Positions 1 to 12,183 are shown, counted from the stretch's first letter. The stretch: 64,000 bases of DNA from Silene conica (GCA_029255685.2 CM055315.2:73437681-73501680); one strand, 5' to 3'. Notes: generated by a model from the letters alone, not told the origin. Made by a program: numbers and translations.

Positions 1-1102
1 TACAAAATCCCATTTGAGGAATACAGAAGACGGGGACAGACGGGAGAAGACAGAGACAAAGGAGACGCAACAATTCAAGGGCATCTTTAGTCCGATTTCT
101 ACTCGATTTCCATGAGCTTCTCTTATCTTTATCTTATTTTTATTTCTATTATGTTTTTTTTTTATGACGAGGGGTTTAATCCCCCGGGCCCATGCATTCC
201 TGCACCACCACATGGACCATGTAAGCCACCCCTTTTGGGGGCTGCAGTGGCCAAGTGGTCATCGCCCCAGCTTGTAATCGAACCTGAGACCTCTCAACTC
301 CTACATTTCTGCAAGCTTTAAGGTTTTCTATTATGTTTAGTTTAGAGTAATTTATCAATAGGAGTATGTAATTGACTATTTGATATTGTGGTTTATGAGA
401 TTATATTTTGTTTTGAATGATTAATTAGTATTTGGGTATTCGTACAAGATTCACAATTTAACTTTCGTAATAATGAGTTAATTTAGCTTGATCATCTAGA
501 TTAATTGCATGTGTCGAGTGTTGGGTTAGTAGTAATTTTAATTAGGTTGCAGTTTTCTGGTCTAATTCTAATTGCTAGAATTGTGTATGATAATTGAATT
601 GTATAAGGTTGCAGTTTTCTGGTCTTATTTGATTCAATTGATTGGAGATTGTAATGCGATCGAGTTTGTTAGTTTAATGGATGTTTTCATGGTTAAATTG
701 ACATAATTTGATTAGGATTAAATTTGTGTGTTTTCACGGGATTTAACGAGTAAGAAATATAAAACCGGTAGTTTGCTTGTTTTCAAGGGACTAGCTAGTT
801 AACTGATCTATCAAATACTATTTAAGTGAATCGATGATTTTACCCGATATCTATAGAGAATTACATGTTCCTTTTATTTTGTCTTTTATAGTCTATCACT
901 CCTTAGATTTGTTATCATAGAAACAACCTAAACAACCCCCCTCGTTTTTCAAGCTATATATTACAATTAAATAATTAATCTGATAAGTAACATCGATAGT
1001 AATTTCAGTCCTTGTGGGTTCGACCCTTGCTTACCTTGTCTATTTGGTAGAGTTAGTAAGAGACTAAAGATTTAATTTTGACTGCGAAAACGACACGCAT
1101 CA
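1..1102 (+). repeat. 5' LTR (partial) of Athila-like Ty3/gypsy element
   Basis: This matches the 3' LTR at 7985–9477, with position 1 aligning near 8560, so about 575 bp of the LTR lie left of the window. It ends in CA at 1101–1102, just before a primer-binding site. The two LTRs differ at scattered positions (four differences in the first 60 bases or so), so the element is not recent. The only large difference is a SINE present here and absent from the 3' LTR. The segment near 1011–1070 ('ccttgtgggttcgaccc') resembles the 3' part of plant Athila/Tat LTRs. Confidence 0.9.
157..324 (-). mobile_element. SINE inserted in the 5' LTR
   Basis: A 168-bp insertion is flanked by a 14-bp target duplication (tttctattatgttt at 143–156 and 325–338). 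The 3' LTR holds the single-copy empty site near 8699–8712, which proves the insertion. A T-run at the left edge is the poly(A) tail of a minus-strand element. The minus strand carries a box-B-like word (GGTTCGATTAC, near 275–286); the A box is not clear. A tRNA-derived SINE is the simplest reading. The family is not identified. Confidence 0.75.
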
Positions 1103-1107
1103 AATTT

Positions 1108-1125
1108 TGGTGCCGTTGCCGGGGA
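1108..1125 (+). other. Primer-binding site of the Athila-like element
   Basis: TGGTGCCGTTGCCGGGGA lies five bases after the LTR end. It differs by one base from the TGGCGCC... site complementary to the 3' end of plant tRNA-Asp, which is the usual primer of Athila-type elements. It fixes the 3' boundary of the 5' LTR and the plus orientation. Confidence 0.85.
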
Positions 1126-1231
1126 CTGATTTGATAATTTCAGATTATATTTTCTATTTTTGTTAATTTAGTTATTTTATTGTTTTAAATACATTTGTTA
1201 ATCTTTGTTAACAGACACTAGAATTTTGGAA

Positions 1232-2428
1232 ATGGCTGGTGGAACAACCGAAAAGAGTTTAAGGGAGCAATTTCTTCATGGTGAGACGCCTACAAGCATT
1301 ATTTTTCCTACCATGGAAAAGTCATTTAAGCTAAGTCCAGGTTTTATCCAACTTCTCCCCAAATTCTATGGTAATTCAAAAGAAGATGCTTTAAAACATA
1401 TACAAGAATTTCATCTTGCTTGCGCTACTTACTCTTTAGATGATGTTGATGAGAACATTATTAAATTTCGAGCATTCCCATTTACTTTGCATGACCTAGC
1501 AAGAGATTGGTTGTTAAATCTTCCTGTTGGTTCAATTATTTCGTGGGATTGTTTACGAACTACTTTTCTTGAAAAATATCAACCACTAAATGTAACTAGA
1601 GCGATAAGAAAACAAATCACATCTATTGAGCAAGGTGAAAAAGAGTCTTTAAATGATTATTGGAATATATTTAATCGACTTTGTATTTCTTGTCCCCAAC
1701 ATCAACTTAATGAAAATATTTTGATTGAATATTTTTATGATGGCATGTTGCTTGATCAAAAGAGATTGATAGATATTGCTAGTGGTCCTACGGAAGCTAG
1801 GAAATTGATTTTAAACATGGCCATTAACATCCAACAATATGGAATAAAGAATGAGTCTGAGTTGGAAATGCAAAAACAGTTAAAAGAACAAGCTGACCAG
1901 ATAAAAGAGTTGAAGGAGGTTATGTCTAGTCACTACGAAATTATGAATAAACAAAATTAGGTTATGACTAATCAACATCAGTCTTTGGAAAACATGGTAA
2001 AACAGCTAGTAACTCAAATAGGAAATGTTCACTCAAAGGATTTTAATCATCAAGAGCGAACAGAGATTCACCTCCACCAACTAGATAATCAAATGAAACT
2101 GATGTGTATTACTCTTACTACCCTTCAGAATAGTTTAGTTGGACATAACATTGACGAAAACCAATCTTCTATCATTAATGAAACTAAAGCTATGACTTTG
2201 AGAAGTGGTAAAGCACTTCAGAATAACGTTGTCGTAGAGAAGGAGTTGGAGGTGAATCAAAAAGTTCAAAACGATAAGAGTGATGATCTAAGAGATAAAA
2301 AAGATATGGAAAATGGAGTTGAAGTCGCTGAAAAGGTAGATGAGGTCGAAAAAGAAAAGACAATAACTGAACCTTTTCCAGATAAAAATGTTAAAGGTGT
2401 CATCCCTTTCCCTTCTAGATTTGCTTAA
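1232..2428 (+). pseudogene. gag: Athila-like gag, broken by stop codons
   Basis: The frame opens at ATG 1232 (MAGGTTEKSL...). Its first 230 residues look like a plant retrotransposon Gag: a hydrophobic, Trp-containing capsid core with 'ARDWLLNLP' and 'FLEKYQP', as in the Retrotrans_gag family. A Lys/Glu-rich, coiled-coil-like part follows. TAG at 1958–1960 and TAA at 2426–2428 interrupt the same frame, so they are nonsense changes rather than frameshifts. No CCHC knuckle was seen. The product would have formed the virus-like particle of the element. The reading frame continues directly into protease. Confidence 0.85.
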
Positions 2429-5400
2429 TCTAAGAGAACTGACAATGATAATGAAATCTTGGATATATTTAGGAAGGTAGAAATTAATATCCCTCTCTTA
2501 GATGCTATCAAACATATGCCTAAATATGCTAAATTTCTAAAAGAGTTGTGCACCAACAAAAGAAAAATACAGAGTGGTGAGAAAGTGTTCATGGGAGAAA
2601 ATGTATCTTCTATTATTCAAAAGAAAATACCTCCTAAATGCAAGGATCCATGTATGTTTAGTATACCTTGTAAAATAGGAAACTCTAAACTTGATAAATG
2701 TATGCTTGACTTAAGGGCGGCCATTAGTGTCATGCCTAAATCTATCTATAAATCTCTTAACTTGGGACCCCTCTCCAAAACTGATGTAGTTATTCAATTA
2801 GCAGACCGATCGCATGCTTATCCTATAGGTGTGTTAGAGGATGTTTTAGTTCGTGTTGATGAATTGGTGTTTCCCGTTGATTTTTATGTGCTTGATATGG
2901 GTAATTCTTATGATTCTAGAGATGTGCCACTGTTATTAGGGAGACCTTTTCTTAAAACAGCTAGAACTAAAATTGATGTGTATGACGGTACTCTCTCGTT
3001 TGAATCTGATGGTGAAATGATTAAACTGAATATATATGATGCTATGAAATATCCTAGTGATATTGAGAATGTGAACTTAATAGAGAGTGTTGATATAATT
3101 GACGGAATTCAGCATCAGAGTATTGATATAGTAAACGAGTGTGATATATTTGATGATTATATGGATTTGTTGCCGTTGTTATCTTCCTACGAAAAGGTAG
3201 AGTCTTTTTATGAGAATCCTGAAGTTAGTACTTTTGAATGTGTCTCGAGTATTGAATTGTCAAATGATACTCCTAAACTGATTCCTTCTATCCAACGTGC
3301 CCCTAAATTGGAATTGAAACCCTTGCCTGACAATCTGAAATATGCTTTCTTAGGTGAACGTGATACTTTACCTGTAATTATTTCTAGTTCACTTTCTGAG
3401 TCACAAGAGGTTAAGTTATTAAATGTACTTAAGAAATATAAAGAAGCTATAGGATGGACAATTGCGGATATTAAGGGTATTAGTCCTACTTTATGCATGC
3501 ATAATATTTTTCTTGAGGAGGGTGCCAAACCAGTTAGAGAAACTCAACGTAGGCTTAACCCTTCAATGATGGAAGTTGTGAAAAAAGAGATTCTTAGTGG
3601 CGGGATGCAGATGTCATATTTCCTATATCTGATTCAAAATGGGTTAGTCTTATTCATGTAGTACCTAAAAAGACAGGGATTACTGTTGTTGAAAATAATA
3701 AAGGAGAACTTGTCCCTACTAGAGTGTCGAATGGATGGAGGGTATGTATTGATTATAGAAAGCTTAACCAAGTCACTAGAAAAGACCATTTCCCTTTACC
3801 GTTTATTGACCAAATGCTTGAAAAGCTTGCGGGACAGTCTTATTTTTGTTTTCTGGATGGATATTCTGGATATACTCAAGTACCCATAGCACTCGAGGAT
3901 CAAGAAAAGACTACATTTACGTGTCCTTTTGGCACGTTTGCTTTTAGGAGAATGACATTCGGCCTTTGTAATGCTCCCGGAACATTTCAACATTGTATGA
4001 TGAGTATTTTTTCAGATTTGCTTGATAATTCTATGGAGGTTTTATGGATGATTTTACTGTTTTTGGTGATGATTTTGACTTGTGTCTCCATAATTTATCT
4101 CTAGCTTTGAAAAGATGCGTTGAAACTAACCTTGTGCTTAACTTTGAAAAATGTCATTTTATGGTGGAAAAGGGAGTAGTTTTAGGCCATGTGGTCAGTT
4201 CTAGGGGGCTGAAAGTTGACAAAGCCAAAGTAGATGTCATAAGTTCTTTGTCATATCCCACTTATGTGCGTGAAATTCGTTCATTCTTAGGGCACGCGGG
4301 TTTTTATCGGCGATTCATACATAACTTCTCTTCTATAGCATCGCCTTTATGTGCTTTAATTGCTAAAGACGCAACATTTGTTTTTGATAAAAAATGTAAA
4401 AATGCTTTTGATACTTTAAAAAACAAGTTAACTTCTGCACCTATTATTAGACCTCCTGACTGGTCTTTGCCTTTTGAAATAATGTGTGATGCGAGTGATA
4501 AAGCAGTGGGGGTTGTACTTGGACAAAGAGTCGGTAAAGAGTCTTATGTCATTTAGTATGCTTCTAAATCTCTTGATCCTGCTCAATGTAATTACACTGT
4601 GACTGAGAAAGAGATGTATGCCATTATTTTTGCTCTTGAAAAATTTAGATCTTATCTACTTGGAACTCATGTTATTGTGTATTCTGATCATTCCGTACTA
4701 AAATATCTCTTGAAAAAGAAAGAGTCTAAACCAAGATTATTACGTTGGATGCTCCTTTTACAAGAATTTGATTTAGAAATTAAGGATAAAAAGGGTGCTG
4801 AGAATTATGTTGTTGATCACCTTAGTAGGATTGTTCAAGAGAAAGAAACATCATCTTTGCCTAATTTATTTCCTGATGAACATTTATATGCTTTGAATGG
4901 TGAATCACCTTGGTATGCTGATATTGTTAATTATTTAGTGTCAAAAGAGTTTCCTAAGGAACTAACTAGGTCTACAAAAGATAAAATTAAACATGATGCT
5001 AGACAATATATATGGGATGAGCCTTACTTATTCAAGATATGTTCTGATGATATTGTGAGAAAATGCGTGCCTGACCATGACGTTAATTCAATTCTTTAAT
5101 TTTGTCATTCATTTGAATCTGGTGGTTATTTTGGTCCTAAAAGAACTGCTCACAAAGTTTTGGAATGTGGATTTTATTGGCCTACTCTACATAAAGATGC
5201 TTATTTTTTTGTAAAGTCATGTGATAAATGTCAAAGAACTGGTAATATTTCTAGGAGTAATCAAATGCCTCTCAGTTCTATTTATGTGCATAATATATTT
5301 GATGTATGGGGTATTAATTTTATGGGGTCATTTCCATCTTCTTTTGGCAATACTTATATTTTGTTAGCCGTCGATTATGTTTCTAAATGGGTGAAAGCGA

Positions 5401-6205
5401 AAGCAACTAAAACAAATGATTCTAAGGTGGTAGCTGAGTTTGTTAAAGACCAAATTTTTAATAGGTTTGGTGTACCAAAAGCTATAATTAGTGATAGGGG
5501 TACTCATTTTTGTAATCGCATTCTTGAGTCTTTGTTTAAGAGGTACCATGTAACTCATAAGGTTTCGACGGCCTATCACCCGCAAACTAATGGACAGGCT
5601 GAGATTTCAAATAGAGAAATAAAGTCAATTTTGGAGAAAGTGGTTAATCCTAATAGAAAAGATTGGAGTAAACATCTAGGTGATGCATTGTGGGCTTATA
5701 GAACTGCTTATAAAACTCCAATAGGAATGTCTCCATATCGATTGTTGTTCGGGAAATCATGTCACCTCCTAGTAGATTGGAACATAAAGCTTTTTGGGCT
5801 ATTAGGAAATGTAACTTGGACTATGGAAAGTCAACTGCTTTTAGAAAACTGGAAATTCAGGAGTTGGAGGAAATAAGAAAGGAGGCCTATGAAAATTCTG
5901 TGATTTACAAGGAGAAAACAAAGAGTTATCATGATAAGATGTTGTCTAGAAAGGATTTTTCTGTTTGAGATAAAGTATTACTTTATAACTCGAGGCTGAG
6001 GCTTTTTCCTGGTAAACTGAAATCGCGATGGAATGGCCCTTTTGAGGTGACTAAGGTATATGAGCACGGTGTTGTTGATATTAAGTGTTATAATTCCGGG
6101 AAAGAATTCAAAGTGAATGGTCATAGGCTTAAACCATATTATGAGGGATTTGAGGCTAACTGGATTGATATCATTGATTTGGAAGATCCTGTTTATGAGG
6201 ATTGA
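2429..6205 (+). pseudogene. pol: Athila-like pol (protease, RT, RNase H, integrase), degenerate
   Basis: Domains occur in the order PR–RT–RNH–INT expected of Ty3/gypsy. PR (near 2700–2900) keeps the catalytic Asp, but the usual Gly of the D-x-G triad reads Arg (codon 2714–2716). RT is recognisable from 'GWRVCIDYRKLN' to 'FGLCNAPGTFQ', and the MDD box at 4044 lies in another frame. RNase H follows (DASD..., 'VTEKEMYAI'). Integrase has an HHCC-like zinc region near 5160–5260 and 'ISDRGTHF', but the first core Asp reads Asn (AAT 5316–5318). Further breaks are frameshifts near 3600, 4040 and 5755, TAG at 4554–4556, TAA at 5097–5099 and TGA at 5966–5968. The tail ends at TGA 6203–6205. It is certainly inactive. 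Confidence 0.9.
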
Positions 6206-6738
6206 GTATTGGCATTATGTCGAGCCACGACATGAAATAAAGCGCTTCTTGGGAGGCAACCAAAGCTTATGTTTTATCTATTTCTTGTTTGTTTAATTTT
6301 ATATGCTTTCTGAGTTACATAGTTGAGTCGGCTTAAGTGCCTCCCTGAGTTTTGCAACCTTCGTAAGGGGATGTTAATAGTGTCGGTCGCACAAAAAAGA
6401 AGTAGAAAATAAATAAATGTTCGTCTTTGCTACTATTTTTCAGGCTGTTTTGCTCCCTTCATATTTCACTTGTCTTGGTCAGAATGCTTATTTTGCAGTG
6501 AGTTCCAAGTTGTGAAGTATTCTGCCAAGTTCAGAGGTCAAATGATGAGTGATGTTGTTCCTGCTTATGGTGCTGGATGTTGCTGGAAGTTGCTGCTCTT
6601 TAAAAAATTTCATTGATAAATTCTGGTGACAACTATTATTTTGACCCATATGAAGATGATATACACTACCGCTATATCCGCTAAGTGCCTCTACCCTCTT
6701 ATTTCTTGTATAGGCTAGTTCATTCTTTGATGTACATT

Positions 6739-6780
6739 TCGACATCGAGGACGATGTCGAGTCTAATTGTGGGAGAGAGG
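6739..6780 (+). other. Internal hairpin plus polypurine-like cassette
   Basis: Positions 6739–6760 form a perfect 9-bp stem (TCGACATCG / CGATGTCGA) closed on an AGGA loop. They are followed by 'gtctaattgtgggagagagg'. The arrangement copies the cassette before the 3' LTR, but no LTR follows here. It may be a second, internal polypurine tract or a relic of rearrangement. Confidence 0.6.
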
Positions 6781-7945
6781 TAAAAGTTGGGTCAATTTGA
6801 AAAAAAAATTATGCTGAAATGTGTGTATTTTGTGGCCGAAAGAGAAGTTGGCGGGTGGCCTTTGGTTTTTAGTATGTTTTACAGGTTATATAAATTTTGG
6901 ATATGACTATTTTTAGGGGAGATGCTGCCGAAATTTTGTGAAATTAAGTGCTGAAAAGTAATAACCTATGTTTTTATTAGACTAACTAGAATAAGGGAAG
7001 TCGACGATAAACTCTAACTGTTACTTTAACTTTTCTAATAATATATTAATTTGAAGCGTGTATACATGAATTTTTCCTCCCATTTGAACTTGGACTGATT
7101 AATTTTCTTAACATATGTGTTTTAAGTCTCTTTTAAAACTTACATTACAAGTAAACTATAAAGAACAACACTTAGTTTGGCTACCTTTAATACACTTTTC
7201 GTTGACTCTAGAGTGTGGGGCATAAGCCGGTCTTATTATCCAATTTACTTTCATAGGTGACTCCTAATCAGGGCTTCGGGGAGATTACTTGACCTCACGT
7301 CGATCTGGTACTTGAGTAATTAGATCCTTAGGGGAACCAAATTAATGAATTGGGAGAATGCCTAATGACTTGTCCGGATGGGCGGGATCCATTGATCGAA
7401 AGCTCGCTACAAGGGTCATTGGATAGACGGGTTTGGAAGTTGGAGATGGTGGAAAATGAAAAAAAAAACAGAAAAAAAGAAAAAAATGGAACAAAAGAAA
7501 AGGAAAAAAATGCATGAATAAAAAAATGAAGTGGAAAATGTGGAAAGCCGATCGAGGTACGGGTACACTTGAATGCTCGGGAGAACGATCCTCGTACTAA
7601 AAGTACAGAAAGTAAATCACGTGCCCTAAGACCTTAAATTGCCGAAACCCACCTCTACGAGTCAATACACATGCACACGAGCACAAAGGTAGCTAGACCA
7701 AGTGTGAAGGATAAAAAGTTTGTTTTTAATTTAAGTTTAGAAGCGCTTTAAATCATCCTATGTTATTTAATTCATCTGTTCTATAGTCTAGATTGGAGCG
7801 AGAGTTTAATATAAATTGCTTCCGAATCCAACTTAAAAATACTCTCCAAAAAAGTTTTAGTTTGTCGTCGATTGAACTTGCTTGGGTTTGTGTAAATCCT
7901 TAAGAGGTTAATCTTTTGAGCGGATATCTTTAGCTAAAGAGTTGT

Positions 7946-7984
7946 TATTGTCGAGGACGACAATAGTCTAAGTATGGGTGAATT
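7946..7984 (+). other. Hairpin and polypurine tract before the 3' LTR
   Basis: Stem TATTGTCG / CGACAATA (7946–7953 and 7958–7965) has loop AGGA. It is followed by 'gtctaagtatgggtgaat' and the LTR start TGATAAG at 7985. The purine-rich stretch is the expected plus-strand priming site. The stem sequence is unrelated to that at 6739, but the loop and position are the same. Confidence 0.65.
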
Positions 7985-9477
7985 TGATAAGTTTATATTT
8001 ATACGTATTTTTACACTTTTAATATTATATTTTAATGTCGTCTTTCGTATTTTTTTAAGCTAAATATTATATTATTTTGAGTTTTCAGATTTTAACCGTC
8101 TTATACCATTTTCTTAATTAATCGGGTTTTTAACGAGATTTTTAATTATTTAATAATAACTCGTTCTATTTGAGATTAAAATCTACTCAAGTCATATATT
8201 TATGTTATGCAGGGCCATCGAAGTCAAATATATTAAGCAACTTGAAACGGAGAGCCAAGACGGAAAATATTAAAACTAAAGCGATAACGGAAATAAAGAA
8301 CCCAAGCAAGCACGTACGTAAAACTTAATTAAATAATTATGTCAGCGGCCCATATTCACATTGCTAAGTTGCTGCACCACTTAGACGAAAATCAAATAAG
8401 AGAGTAAAGGAACTGAATGAAGAAAACGACAATCTTCAATTCAGAAGATGCATTTCGCATTACACGGCTGTACTCATAGCAAATTAAAAGACAAGATTAA
8501 TTTCCAGAATTGATGAGCAATAATGAGAGTCAATTAAGGCTCATACTTCCTTTTATTTCTATAAAATCCCATTTGAGGAATACAGAAGACGGGGACAGAC
8601 GGGAGAAGACAGAGACCAAGGAGACGCAGCAATTTAAGGGTATCTTTAGTCCGATTTCTACTCGATTTCCATGAGCTTCTCTTATCTTTATCTTATTTTT
8701 TTCTATTATGTTTAGTTTAGAGTTTTTTATCAATAGGAGTATGTAATTGACTATTTGATATTGTGGTTTATGAGATTATATTTTGTTTTGAATGATTAAT
8801 TAGTATTTGGGTCTTCGTACAAGATTCACAATTTAACTTTCGCAATAATGAGTTGATTTAGCTTGATTATCTAGATTAATTGCATGTGTCGAGTGTTGGA
8901 TTAGTAGTAATTTTAATTAGGTTGCAGTTTTCTGGTCTAATTCTAATTGCTAGAATTGTGTATGATAATTGAATTGTATAAGGTTGCAGTTTTCTGGTCT
9001 TATTTGATTCAATTGATTGGAGATTGTAATGCGATCGAGTTTTTTAATTTAATGCATGTTTTCATGGTTGAATTGACATAATTTGATTAAGATTAAATTT
9101 GCGTGTTTTCACGGGATTTAACGAGTAAGAAATATAAAACCGGTAGTTTGCTTGTTTTCGAGGGACTAGCTAGTTAACTGATCTATCCAATACTATTTAA
9201 GTGAATCGATGATTTTACCCGATATCTATAGAGAATTACATGTTCCTATTATTTTGACTTTCATAGTCTATCACTCCTTAGATTTGTTATCATAGAAACA
9301 ACCTAAACAACCCCCCTCGTTTTTCTAGCTATATATTACAATTAAATAATTAATCTGATAAGTAACATCGATAGTAATTTCAGTCCTTGTGGGTTCGACC
9401 CTTGCTTACCCTGTCTATTTGGTAGGGTTAGTAAGAGACTAAAGATTTAATTTTGACTGCGGAAATGACACGCATCA
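7985..9477 (+). repeat. 3' LTR of the Athila-like element
   Basis: This is a 1493-bp repeat running from TGATAAG to ...CGCATCA. It matches the 5' LTR part at 1–1102 and lacks the SINE insertion. The element was inserted into a minus-strand copia gag: sequence resumes at 9478 in the copia zinc-knuckle region. The TSD cannot be checked because the left flank is outside the window. Confidence 0.9.
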
Positions 9478-10339
9478 ACCAATCAGGGTAAAGCCAAGCA
9501 AATCAAAACACATAGTACGATCATGCCCTTTCCGATTAGTGCAATTGTTGACGCTCAGTCCGAGTCATCTGAGATGGGGGTTTTGATGAGGGTCGAGTGA
9601 GTGAATTAACAGTAAAGCTAGCAACTTCAGTTTGGGAGACAGGTACGTTATCGAGCCCGCGGACACGCTCTTCTTGGCATACCATATGGAATGCTCTGGC
9701 CACCGTGGGTAGCGGTGATTGAGCCAAAATAACGGAGCGTAAGGAGGCATACGGGCCAGGCAACAAGCCCAACAGAAAAGAGTGTAATCGTTCAGACTCA
9801 CGACGTTCTAAATATTGTTGAGCGCTGGTACAGTCGATACAACATTTGCAATCGATTATGGGTTGAATTTTATCGAGATCATCCCATAATTGACATAGTT
9901 TTCCGTAGTAAAGTGTGATACTCATAAGTCATACCTTCCTTCTGACGGCAATCACGGAGACCACCAAGGATTTGCTGAATCTGAGACCCATCAATTACGC
10001 CAAACCTTTCTTGTATCGCATCCCATAGTTTTTTAGCATTTTCAAATTTCGGTAATAAGGACCGGACCTCAGGAGATATCGTGTTGGATAGCCACGAAAC
10101 GAGCATAGATTGGATAGTCTCTCAATCGTCGGCCGTGCACGGGGGCAGAGTCCGTTTATCGTGCCATTGAGGAAGCCAAATTTCCGACGCGACCGTAAAG
10201 CAATACGAAAATCATGGGACCACTCATCATAGTTATCGGAGGTTAGCCGAGTAATAGAATCCCCCTGTTTGTCTTGAGGACCGAGATAATAGGGGGGAAA
10301 TGGATCAATTATGGTGGCGGAGTTTTCGCCAATCGTCAT
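9478..10339 (-). pseudogene. gag: Ty1/copia gag fragment, frameshifted
   Basis: Read on the minus strand, the segment begins 'MTIGENSATIIDPFPPYYLG' and has 'DNYDEWSHDFRIALRSRRK' and 'KKLWDAIQERFG', typical of copia UBN2/Retrotran_gag proteins. A CCHC-like knuckle remnant (CTNRKGHDRTMC in shifted frames) lies at about 9485–9540. At least two frameshifts (near 10110 and 9900) break it. The rest of gag-pol would lie left of 9478 and was displaced by the Athila-like insertion. The upstream PBS and LTR at 10394–10596 confirm the orientation. Confidence 0.85.
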
Positions 10340-10393
10340 ACTGACAGGTGATAATTCTGATGATTTTGATAGTTTTAATTGTGTTTGATTTTG

Positions 10394-10403
10394 TCTGATA
10401 CCA
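10394..10403 (-). other. Copia primer-binding site
   Basis: The minus strand reads TGGTATCAGA, complementary to the 3' end of initiator tRNA-Met, directly inside the copia LTR. It lies about 55 bp upstream of the gag start. Confidence 0.85.
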
Positions 10404-10596
10404 TGTTAAACACAATAGAAGATGAACGCTTGTCTAATTTCTGATTTTAGAATTCATACTTATAGTACAAGATATGGTAACTGCTAATTACACAAACATT
10501 CAAAGAGACTCGATATTAAGGACGGAAGTAAATACAGAGCAAACTAAAAGACTCGAGATTAATGTCGAGTCTATTAATTATAAAATCAAAATAACA
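10404..10596 (-). repeat. 5' LTR of the truncated copia element
   Basis: A 193-bp segment has inverted termini TGTTA...TAACA and abuts the PBS. The size and termini fit a short copia LTR. The outer end is inferred from the inverted termini only, because the partner LTR is outside the window. Confidence 0.7.
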
Positions 10597-11652
10597 CAAC
10601 GTTCTAGTACGTTTGAACATTTATTTATAATATTTTTAGGTTAAGCAATACATAAATTTTTGTTTATCATAGTAATATAAAGTTACAAAAAGTCATACAA
10701 GTGAAAATATTTTGCATTTTAAGATATCGAATTATCGATAATGTGGTTTTAAAAGAAAAATAAGTCAGCAAAAGCATTAAAGTCGAGGTTGTATCACTTG
10801 TATGTGTACCCGACGACTTTTAGGCATCAGATTATATCAGAGTGGCAGAAGCCAGGAAGTAGTCAAATAGCAGGAAATTAAACAAAACACCACCACATTT
10901 AATTTGCATAATCCTTCGTATATTATTGCTTGCCGTCCTAATAAATTGCATAACATGTATTATTAAGAAGATAAATTCTCGTTGAAGATGGACATACCTG
11001 TTATAAGCTGAAGATGAGTTAATATTGGTACATAAGACAAAGTATAATGCTACTTTTTAGACAATTTGTTTTTATGTTATCTACTCACTTGGGTATTACT
11101 TGACCACATCTTTAGCCTGTGACACATATGCCCGTTTTCAATGAGACTTACTGCATCATGAATCGAGATGCTGCGTTTATTTATCGGCAAATTCAGCCGT
11201 CTTTTTTCTTACATACTCAACGCTCCCTCCATTTTAATGGAATACTAGTTTTATGCCTGTATAACAAATGTACGGCCCTGTTTTTAAATATTTGGTTATT
11301 TATAGATGTGTTTGACTAATTAATAAAATATATAGTTCAACATAAACTTTAAGTGGGAAATATATAAATTATTTTAAAATCATCAATTATTAAAATAGGT
11401 TATTTTTTTTGCCCTAAAATCCGATCTATTTCATTACTAAGGTTAAAGGCAAATTTTATATGTTATGGTTTCAGAATTGACGAATTTTTTTATTATAAAC
11501 ACTGATCCCGTGTTTGTTTATTATATGTATGGTTTCAGAATTGACGGATTTTCATACTTGATAAGAACATCGAATGCGACGGTGTGTTTTGATTGAGTTG
11601 CTTTGAGAAGTTGAAGATTGCATTCTTCAAATACTAAATTTGACGGATGATT
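10597..11652. other. AT-rich intergenic DNA
   Basis: No gene is visible. Near 10975–11050 there is a degenerate member of the 'aaattctcattgaa...' repeat family also found at 12464, 13968 and 16350. A short direct repeat ('ggtttcagaattgacg') occurs near 11467 and 11530. Small ORFs here show no recognisable domain. Confidence 0.5.
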
Positions 11653-11903
11653 GGCTGGCGAATCATGGAGTAACTCAAAATCATCAACTGATGAGGTTTG
11701 ACCTCTTGAATGTGCTAAGTCAAGTATATAAGCTCTCACAACAAGATATTAGTGGAGTAGCATGGCCGCGTTTGGTCCCGGAATCGGATCTTTAGTTTTG
11801 GTGCTTGCATAGTCTAGAAGTTTGTTTTCTGTTGTTTGTTTAGCTCTTTGTATTTTTTCTACTTAAAGGTTAACCCCTGCTTCTATTTACCAAAAAAAGA
11901 AAA
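11653..11903 (+). mobile_element. 5'-truncated LINE-like insertion
   Basis: The segment is flanked by a 17-bp direct repeat (aaatttgacggatgatt at 11636–11652 and 11904–11920) and ends in an A-rich tail. Both are hallmarks of target-primed reverse transcription. The 250-bp insert has a T-rich 3' UTR-like end ('tttgtattttttctac') but no clear coding similarity, so LINE versus SINE is not settled. LINE is favoured because no A or B box was seen. Confidence 0.6.
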
Positions 11904-12183
11904 AAATTTGACGGATGATTTTCTGCCTGATAATTTTTGTTAGGTTCTAAAAGTTGCAATAACGTTCCTAACATGAGGGAGTTTGTAAATATCGATGTTA
12001 GTTCTTGTTTGGATCGAATATTGACATGTCTGAAAAGCGATAACGTTCCTGTCCAATAAATATTTGTTTACGTGGTCGAAAAATTGTGGCGTTCTTGTTG
12101 AAGATCGAACGAAGAATTTGGATTCTTTTTTTCTTATTCTGCAAACTCATAAAAATTTCGACAAATTAATATGATCTGAGTTT

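Larger units (their letters stand above)
6206..7984 (+). other. Non-coding 3' region of the Athila-like element
   Basis: No ORF with recognisable similarity occurs in these 1.8 kb. An env-like ORF, found in some Athila elements, is not visible. The start contains 'gcgcttcttgggaggcaacc', a motif familiar from the post-pol region of plant Tat/Athila elements. Near 7440–7560 is an A/G-rich tract. Two hairpin plus purine-tract cassettes lie at 6739–6780 and 7946–7984; the second directly precedes the 3' LTR. Confidence 0.75.
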
